DNA from: Flavobacterium sp. MDT1-60
GTDB lineage: Bacteria > Bacteroidota > Bacteroidia > Flavobacteriales > Flavobacteriaceae
DNA length: 64,000 bases
Direction: 5' to 3'
Assembly (NCBI RefSeq): GCF_014844035.1
Contig: NZ_CP062159.1
Location: 4,836,001 to 4,900,000 of the forward strand
Within the stretch, counting starts at the first letter, position 1. Each line of letters opens with the position of its first letter. Shown in pieces: positions 58,346 through 64,000 of this stretch. The notes under the pieces were generated by a model. It was not told where the DNA came from. It did not search any database and saw nothing but the letters and a program-made list of their open reading frames with translations. The position numbers and the translations under genes were made by a program.

Positions 58346-59356
58346 TTAAATTACCTGAAAACCAAATGCGTACGGATCATCATCTTCATCAATAATGATG
58401 TTATTATATCCGTAAACTTTTGCCCAGCCCTGAATGCTTGGTACAATGGCTTTAATATCTCCTATTGAAGTTTCTTCTTCAACCCGTCCGATAAATTTGC
58501 TTCCAATAAAACTTTCATGAATATAGTCTTCCCCTTTTTTGAGTTTCCCTTTGGCATGAAGCTGCGCTATTCTGGCTGAAGTTCCGGTTCCGCATGGCGA
58601 GCGGTCAATCGCTTTGTCACCATAGAAAACAGCATTTCTACCGGATGAAGCCGGATCAATAGGATCTCCTGTCCAGAGCATATGACTCACATCACGAATG
58701 GTGTCATTTTCAGGATGAATGAAAAGATTTGGATATTTCTCGTTAATGCGTTTTCGAACTTCCTGACTGTACTGCACAATTTTTCCGGCTGTAAAATCCT
58801 GAACGCCTGAAAAATGCTGCTGCGGATCTACAATAGCGTAATAATTTCCGCCATAAGCGACATCAAAAACAATTTCGCCTAATTCCGGACAATCAACAGT
58901 CAAACCTTCAGCTGCTAAATATGATTTTACGTTGGTCAATCGAACCCAATCCACTTTTTTTCCGGTTTGTTGGTATTCTATTTGAACCAAACCTGCCGGA
59001 GCTTCCATTTTTATCTTCCCGGGAATTTTAGGGATAACTAATCCTTCTTCAATAGCAATAGTTATAGTTCCAATTGTTCCGTGGCCGCACATAGGCAGAC
59101 AACCGGAAGTCTCTATAAATAAGATTCCGAAATCATTTTCAGGATCACTGGGCGGATACAATATACTGCCACTCATCATGTCATGACCCCGGGGTTCAAA
59201 CATAAGTCCTTTACGAATCCAGTCGAATTCTTTTAGGAAATACTGGCGTTTCTCGCTCATATTGTTTCCAATCAAATTGGGACCACCACCGGCTACAACT
59301 CTTACGGGATTTCCACAGGTATGAGCATCTACGCAAAAAAAGGTTTTTCTAGGCAT
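58346..59356 (-). CDS. 4-hydroxyproline 2-epimerase (proline racemase family)
   Basis: 336 residues, cytoplasmic. Both acid/base cysteines are present: Cys90 in LPMCGHGTIG and Cys255 in RSPCGTGTSA. Cys at both sites marks racemase/epimerase, whereas a Thr in place of one would mean 3-hydroxyproline dehydratase. It converts trans-4-hydroxy-L-proline to cis-4-hydroxy-D-proline, the first step of the pathway. It lies 3 bp from the aldehyde dehydrogenase gene. Start MPRKTFFCVDAHTCGNPVRV is typical of the family. Confidence 0.93.
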   Translation of the reverse strand: MPRKTFFCVDAHTCGNPVRVVAGGGPNLIGNNMSEKRQYFLKEFDWIRKGLMFEPRGHDMMSGSILYPPSDPENDFGILFIETSGCLPMCGHGTIGTITIAIEEGLVIPKIPGKIKMEAPAGLVQIEYQQTGKKVDWVRLTNVKSYLAAEGLTVDCPELGEIVFDVAYGGNYYAIVDPQQHFSGVQDFTAGKIVQYSQEVRKRINEKYPNLFIHPENDTIRDVSHMLWTGDPIDPASSGRNAVFYGDKAIDRSPCGTGTSARIAQLHAKGKLKKGEDYIHESFIGSKFIGRVEEETSIGDIKAIVPSIQGWAKVYGYNNIIIDEDDDPYAFGFQVI

Positions 59357-59359
59357 ATA

Positions 59360-60928
59360 TTAAATGGTGTTCTGGGTTACTATATCATTTACTATTCTAT
59401 TAATTCCTAACGGATTTTTATCCTGCAGTGCTTGTGGAAGCAACTCATCCGGCCAATCCTGAAAAGTTACCGGCCGAACCCATCTTTTGACTGCAGTTAA
59501 TCCTACTGAGGTAAATTTGCTGTCTGAACTTGCGGGAAAAGGTCCACCGTGTGTCATTGCCGAACAAACCTCTACACCGGTAGGAACATTATTAAAAATT
59601 AAGCGTCCGACTTTATTTTTAAGATTTTCAATTACTTCTTTGAAATCTTCATATTCTTTTAGATCAGCATTTAAAATGGTTCCGGTCAATTGTCCTTCTA
59701 AATCCAAAATAATTTCATTGAGCTGCTGAATATCATCACATTTAACGACAACAGAAAAAGGGCCGAAAACCTCCTGATGAAACGTTCTGTTTTTTAAGAA
59801 AGTATCGCCATCGACCGTAATTACATTTTGCAATGCATAATTTGGTTTTACTTCTCTGTTTAAAGTTGTTTGCTGTGTATATCCTTCCTGTCCAAGCACT
59901 TCTGATTTCAGGGTTTCATATTGCTTTTTGATATTAGGATTCAGCATGCAAGTTGGTTCTAATTTATCAATCTCTAAAGCTAAAATAGTAATAAAATAAT
60001 CCAGTTCGTTGCTTTTTATTCCTAAAATAAGACCGGGATTTGTGCAAAACTGACCCGTTCCTGCCACAATCGATCCGGCATAATTTTTAGCCCATTTTTC
60101 AACATCTGTTTTCAAAGCAGAGGGTAAAACAATCACCGGATTAATACTTCCCATCTCGGCGTAAACCGGAATTGGGATAGCTCTATTTGCTGCAGCTTTG
60201 CAAAGCGCTATGCCTCCTTTAGTACTTCCTGTAAATCCAACTGCCTTAATTGAAGGATGTTCTACTAAAGCGGTTCCCACTGCTGTACCGCTGCTGTTGA
60301 GATTGGAGAAAACACCATTTGGCATTCCTGTTCTTTTGGCTGCCTTAATAACTGCCGAAGCTACCATTTCACCTGTTCCGGCATGAAGCGGATGCGATTT
60401 CACCACCACAGGGCAGCCGGCTGCCAGTGCGCTTGCAGTATCTCCTCCAGCTGTAGAAAAGGCAAGAGGAAAATTACTGGCTCCAAAAACAACTACAGGT
60501 CCAATTGGAATCTGTAATCTTCGGATGTCTGGTTTGCCTTCTGTTTTATTAATGATTGCTTCAACCCACGAACCTTCTCTAAGCATGGTTGCAAATGCTC
60601 TTAACTGCCCGGTTGTTCTTGCGCGTTCTCCATTTGCTCTTCCTTCCGGAAGGCCTGATTCCTTAATGTAGCTTACTAATAAATCTTCGCCAAGTGCTTC
60701 AATTTCTTCTGCTATCGCTTCCAGAAAATTAGCTTTTTTTACGTCTTCAATTGTTCCGTATGTTTTAAAAGCTTCTTCGGCTAAAAGTACGGCCTGAGAA
60801 ATTTCATCTTCGGTAGCTTCATAAAAAACTGTTTCATTTTCAGAATTTTGTTCTGGGTTTATGGTTTTATATGTCGTTTTACCTTTTGCGGAAAGCACGT
60901 CTCCAATATAATTTTTACCTGTCGTCAT
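59360..60928 (-). CDS. aldehyde dehydrogenase, probable 2-oxoglutarate semialdehyde dehydrogenase
   Basis: 522 residues, cytoplasmic. ALDH family with the catalytic Cys295 in GTGQFCTNPG, NAD(P) site VVFGASNFPLAFSTAGGDT and GFTGSTKGG, and Glu in YAEMGSINPV. The C-terminal THGGPFPASSD is seen in 2,5-dioxovalerate (2-oxoglutarate semialdehyde) dehydrogenases. It would carry out the last step, giving 2-oxoglutarate for the TCA cycle. Gap of 20 bp to the DapA-like gene and 3 bp to the epimerase, so one transcript. Confidence 0.92.
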   Translation of the reverse strand: MTTGKNYIGDVLSAKGKTTYKTINPEQNSENETVFYEATEDEISQAVLLAEEAFKTYGTIEDVKKANFLEAIAEEIEALGEDLLVSYIKESGLPEGRANGERARTTGQLRAFATMLREGSWVEAIINKTEGKPDIRRLQIPIGPVVVFGASNFPLAFSTAGGDTASALAAGCPVVVKSHPLHAGTGEMVASAVIKAAKRTGMPNGVFSNLNSSGTAVGTALVEHPSIKAVGFTGSTKGGIALCKAAANRAIPIPVYAEMGSINPVIVLPSALKTDVEKWAKNYAGSIVAGTGQFCTNPGLILGIKSNELDYFITILALEIDKLEPTCMLNPNIKKQYETLKSEVLGQEGYTQQTTLNREVKPNYALQNVITVDGDTFLKNRTFHQEVFGPFSVVVKCDDIQQLNEIILDLEGQLTGTILNADLKEYEDFKEVIENLKNKVGRLIFNNVPTGVEVCSAMTHGGPFPASSDSKFTSVGLTAVKRWVRPVTFQDWPDELLPQALQDKNPLGINRIVNDIVTQNTI

Positions 60929-60948
60929 CGCTTTCTTTTAAACTTTAA

Positions 60949-61863
60949 TTAAATATTTTTATACGCTGGCAAAACCGGTCTGTTTTTCATTGCTGAATCA
61001 ATGATGGTCAAAACACGTTCTCTTTCAGCTCCCTGCAAAGGCAATCTTGGTGCTCTTACATTTTCTGTTCCAAGTCCTGTTGCTACTTCGGCTAGTTTGA
61101 TATTTTGCACCAATTGCGGAGAAATATCCAATTCTAATAATGGCATGAACCATCTGTAGATAGCTAGTGCTTCAGCAACTTTGCCAGCTTTTACCAATTT
61201 ATAAATTGCAACCGTTTCAGCAGGATAGGCCACTACCAAACCGGCAACCCAGCCATCGGCTCCAGCCACTAAACTTTCAAGTGCTAAAGTATCAACACCA
61301 CAAAGTACTTTTAATCGGTCTCCAAAACGGTTTCTGATTCTCGTTACGTTACTGATGTCTCTTGTCGACTCTTTAACTGCCTGAATATTTTCCAGTTTTA
61401 AAAGTTCTTCGAACATGTCAAGTGTTACCTCAATTTTATAATCTACAGGATTGTTGTAAATCATAATAGGCAATGAAGTACTTTTTGCAATTTCTTTGAA
61501 ATAGACCACTGTTTCATAATCTGTTGCTTTGTATCGCATTGGCGGCAAAAGCATAAGACCATTTACGCCTAATTCTTCAGCGCGTTTTGCCAAAGTTATC
61601 GCTTCGCTTGTGGTTTGTTCTGCAATATTTACGATAACGGGAATTTTCCCTTCCACTATTCGTAAAGTGTTATTTATTAAAACCTCTTTTTCTTCTTTGG
61701 TTAATGTACTGGCTTCACCAAGAGTTCCCCCCAGTATGATTCCATTAACTCCAGCATCAATTTGTGCTTTAATATTTTTTTCGAACATTACAAGGTCCAA
61801 TTGACCTTCTGCTGTAAACTTTGTCGTTACAGCCGGCATTACGCCATCCCAATTTATTTTCAT
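60949..61863 (-). CDS. DapA-family deaminase, probable delta1-pyrroline-4-hydroxy-2-carboxylate deaminase
   Basis: 304 residues from ATG 61863 (MKINWDGVMPAV); a frame from 61881 adds six residues. DHDPS/N-acetylneuraminate lyase barrel with GGTLGEASTL, Tyr in PIMIYNNPV and Schiff-base Lys164 in QAVKESTRD. The setting beside epimerase, dehydrogenase and ALDH makes it the deaminase that yields 2-oxoglutarate semialdehyde and ammonia, and not lysine biosynthetic DapA. It is the first gene of the operon, divergent from an AraC regulator. Confidence 0.9.
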   Translation of the reverse strand: MKINWDGVMPAVTTKFTAEGQLDLVMFEKNIKAQIDAGVNGIILGGTLGEASTLTKEEKEVLINNTLRIVEGKIPVIVNIAEQTTSEAITLAKRAEELGVNGLMLLPPMRYKATDYETVVYFKEIAKSTSLPIMIYNNPVDYKIEVTLDMFEELLKLENIQAVKESTRDISNVTRIRNRFGDRLKVLCGVDTLALESLVAGADGWVAGLVVAYPAETVAIYKLVKAGKVAEALAIYRWFMPLLELDISPQLVQNIKLAEVATGLGTENVRAPRLPLQGAERERVLTIIDSAMKNRPVLPAYKNI

Positions 61864-62000
61864 ATTCTCAATTTTTATCAAAAATAAAGCTTAAACAAAA
61901 GAGCTCCTGTGTCATTATTAGCCTTTATCAATACTATATTACCATATCTGTTGTATAATCTGTTTTTTTTGATAATATTTACATATCTAAAAACATTAAG
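61864..62000. promoter_or_regulatory. divergent promoter region, hydroxyproline operon and AraC gene
   Basis: 137 bp of A/T-rich sequence shared by the two divergent genes. TTATCAA (near 61925) and TTGATAA (near 61969) are inverted about 40 bp apart and could be regulator sites. No clear consensus promoter can be named. Confidence 0.4.
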
Positions 62001-62846
62001 TTGAAAATTCTACCTTTTAAAATACCTAAAACCGAGAGAGAAGCCCTTATTTATCAGGAAGATATTGAACGTGTTTTCTATGATCAGCTGCATCAGCATG
62101 AAGAAATTCAGATTAGCTATATTGCAAAAGGTTCAGGAACTTTAATTGTTGGAGATTCGATAAACGATTATAAGGAAGAAGATATTTTGGTAATTGGTGA
62201 GAATATCCCTCATGTTTTTAGAAGTAATACTGAGGCCAGTCCCGAATCTGTGATGCTGACTTTATTTTTTACCAAAACCTCCTTTGGAAAAGATTTTTTC
62301 AGTCTTAATGATATGAGCAGTCTCGAAGATTTTTTTAAGGAATCTGAATATGGTATGAAAATACTATCGAACCAAAAGAAAATAATTCATCATTTTACCA
62401 AGCTAAGAAAACAGAATAAAATACAGCGTATTGCTTCATTTTTAAAGATCATAAACATTATTATTACTTCAGAAAAAACACCTCTTTCCTCCTTTGTTTA
62501 CAAAAAGAAATATACCGATGATGAAGGAAGAAGAATGAGCGCCGTTTTTGAATATGCAATCGAATATTATCATCAGAATATTACTTTGGACGAAGTGGCC
62601 GAGAAGGCCAATATGAGTAAAAATGCATTTTGCCGTTATTTTAAAAAACGCACCAATAAGACTTTTTTTCAGTTTTTGATTGAAATCAGAATTGAAAATG
62701 CCTGCAAATTACTACACCATAAAAAAGATCTCTCGATAGCCTCCATATCTGAGCTTTGCGGATTTCAGGACATTGCCAATTTCAACAGAAAGTTTAAGGA
62801 ATTAAAAGGAGTCTCTCCTTCGCATTATCGTTCCCAAATTAGTTAA
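62001..62846 (+). CDS. AraC-family regulator of the hydroxyproline operon
   Basis: 281 residues. Start is TTG at 62001, chosen because MKILPFKIPKTE is the typical N-terminus of such proteins. The cupin sensor domain (about 20-110) has HQHEEIQISYI and VIGENIPHVF. The C-terminal AraC domain (about 180-281) has VAEKANMSKNAFCRYFKK and IASISELCGFQDIANFNRKF. Divergent position relative to the DapA-like gene makes it the likely regulator, perhaps with hydroxyproline as ligand. It converges with the M61 gene, 1 bp apart once the frameshift there is corrected. Confidence 0.92.
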   Translation: MKILPFKIPKTEREALIYQEDIERVFYDQLHQHEEIQISYIAKGSGTLIVGDSINDYKEEDILVIGENIPHVFRSNTEASPESVMLTLFFTKTSFGKDFFSLNDMSSLEDFFKESEYGMKILSNQKKIIHHFTKLRKQNKIQRIASFLKIINIIITSEKTPLSSFVYKKKYTDDEGRRMSAVFEYAIEYYHQNITLDEVAEKANMSKNAFCRYFKKRTNKTFFQFLIEIRIENACKLLHHKKDLSIASISELCGFQDIANFNRKFKELKGVSPSHYRSQIS

Positions 62847-62847
62847 A

Positions 62848-64000
62848 TTAGAATTTGAAAATAGATTTTCTGATTTCCATTTCTAAAGGAGAAGCATCAG
62901 GTAATTCCTTTATTTCAAAATTTTTCTCTATTAAATCATTCTTTTTTGAATTAGAATTTATCGGACTCAAATCGATCTGAAGTCCTGCATATTTTAAATA
63001 TTTTGATAATCTATTTCTTTTACGGTATCAACATAAGATTTTATTTCTGCTAATGATTTTCCTGCGATTTGTTCAGATGCCTGCCAGAATTCGGCTTCGG
63101 TAAATCCTCTTCCTTTTTTCTCATAATATTCATTGTATAAAAAACGCATCACATCGTCCAATGCTTTTTGGTTATGAGTGTTGTTCCTTATTTCAAGATC
63201 CAATAAAAAGCCAATTACGGGACCTTTGTTGTAGTAGGATATTGTAGTTTGTTTGGCATTCTCTTCATTATTAAAAAAGTTCAGCCAGATATCAAAACTA
63301 GATCCTGATAACGACATGTGCTTGCTTCCTTCAATGTTTTCATATCTTTTTATGGATTCTGTTATATATTTCAAAGCTTCTTTGCCATCAAGTAATCCTG
63401 CATTGATCATAATGATATATTCATAGTAAACGGTAAATCCTTCCGAAACCCATAACATTGACGTATAATTCTCCTTGTTATAGTCAAAGGGACCTAATTC
63501 TATAGGACGGATTGCCTTTACGTTGTAGAGATGAAAATACTCATGGGTTACAAAATTTAAAAAATCAGTGTACTGCTGATCGGATTTAAAATCGAAATTT
63601 CCGTTGGTAAAAATAGCCTGAGAGTTCCAATGTTCCAGACCGCCACCTCCAGATTCCATCATAATGTAAGTGTAATCATCATAGGGTACCTTTTTCATGA
63701 TTGCCGTTGTCGCTGTCATTATTTTTTTAAGATCCGAGATGAATTTTCCTTCCTTTAATCCTTGTGGAGTTACAATTCCTAAAGAATAGGATTTTCCTTC
63801 ATGTGCAAAATTTATTATTTTTTGACTGCCTAAATAAATGGGGCTGTCATAAAAAGTATCGATATTTTTGGCTGTAAAAATTAAACTGTCCTGAGCTGTT
63901 GACTGTAATCCCGTGGACACTTTTTTCCAGTTTTTATAGCGATTGATTCTTAGTGTTACCGGGTTATTGAGCGCCTTTTCTACATGCATGAAAATAGTGT
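62848..64000 (-). pseudogene. M61 family metallopeptidase, partial, frameshift near the C-terminus
   Basis: The gene continues past the right edge; at 63989 the frame remains open upstream, so the ATG there need not be the start. The visible region has the M61 gluzincin domain with HEYFHLYNVKAIRP (HExxH zinc ligands), VSEGFTVYYEY (third ligand Glu) and a helical C-part. The frame ends at 62994 after IDYQNI. With one more base at the short run 62996-62998 it continues LKYAGLQIDLSPINS to a stop at 62848, which fits the family C-terminus. It cleaves small peptides, probably outside the cytoplasm. The sixth single-base lesion in the window, and the one least clearly in a homopolymer. Confidence 0.75.

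Noticed and set aside
60949..61863. Lysine-biosynthesis DapA
   Set aside because: The barrel and Schiff-base Lys fit the whole family, but the operon with Hyp epimerase, flavin dehydrogenase and ALDH points to the hydroxyproline deaminase.

Overview
The window comes from a Bacteroidota genome, most likely a soil- or plant-associated Flavobacterium. The evidence is low GC, two SusC/SusD pairs, hybrid one-protein sensor/AraC regulators, a FecI/FecR pair, a type IX secretion C-terminal signal, and lipoproteins with a Cys-Ser/Gln-Asp start. No rRNA, complete tRNA, insertion sequence or CRISPR array is visible.

Layout. (1) 1-3.5 kb, plus strand: a LytS/LytTR two-component pair, an AraC regulator broken by a frameshift, and a small SRPBCC protein. 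(2) 3.6-25.1 kb, minus strand: a polysaccharide utilization locus for a cereal-type hemicellulose (xylan and/or mixed-linkage glucan). It holds GH31, a kinase-less SusR-like sensor, GH16, GH10, a surface glycan-binding protein, SusD, SusC, a hybrid two-component system (HTCS) and GH3. Matching 38-bp elements, each with 7-mers repeated at 21 bp, lie upstream of both susC and GH3 and look like the HTCS operator. (3) 25.7-34.6 kb, minus strand: an ECF sigma factor, a FecR anti-sigma, an STN-bearing SusC and a SusD, followed by a phosphoesterase that fuses a PI-PLC/GDPD-like domain to alkaline phosphatase. (4) 35.1-55.2 kb, minus strand: a T9SS-exported zincin, GH36 alpha-galactosidase, M24 Xaa-Pro peptidase, GH43, GH42, a DUF5695-like protein, a DUF885 peptidase, a GH127/GH146 beta-L-arabinofuranosidase and an S9 dipeptidyl peptidase. 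(5) 55.5-62.8 kb: an APC amino acid permease and the full trans-4-hydroxy-L-proline to 2-oxoglutarate pathway, with a divergent AraC regulator. (6) The window ends inside an M61 metallopeptidase.

Regions 4 and 5 make most sense together. They combine enzymes for alpha-Gal on serine, alpha- and beta-L-Araf on hydroxyproline and beta-galactan with proline-directed peptidases, an amino acid permease and hydroxyproline catabolism. This is what would be needed to consume plant hydroxyproline-rich glycoproteins (extensins, arabinogalactan proteins), sugar and peptide backbone alike. It is the candidate new system here. The function is inferred from family membership and co-location, not demonstrated.

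Quality warning. Six genes (AraC at 2.4 kb, glycan-binding protein at 12.7 kb, SusD start at 14.7 kb, GH36 at 39.0 kb, GH42 at 44.3 kb, M61 at 63.0 kb) each carry a single-base indel, mostly in a homopolymer. Correcting one base gives an intact, normal protein start or length in each case. Residual sequencing or assembly errors are more likely than six independent pseudogenes.
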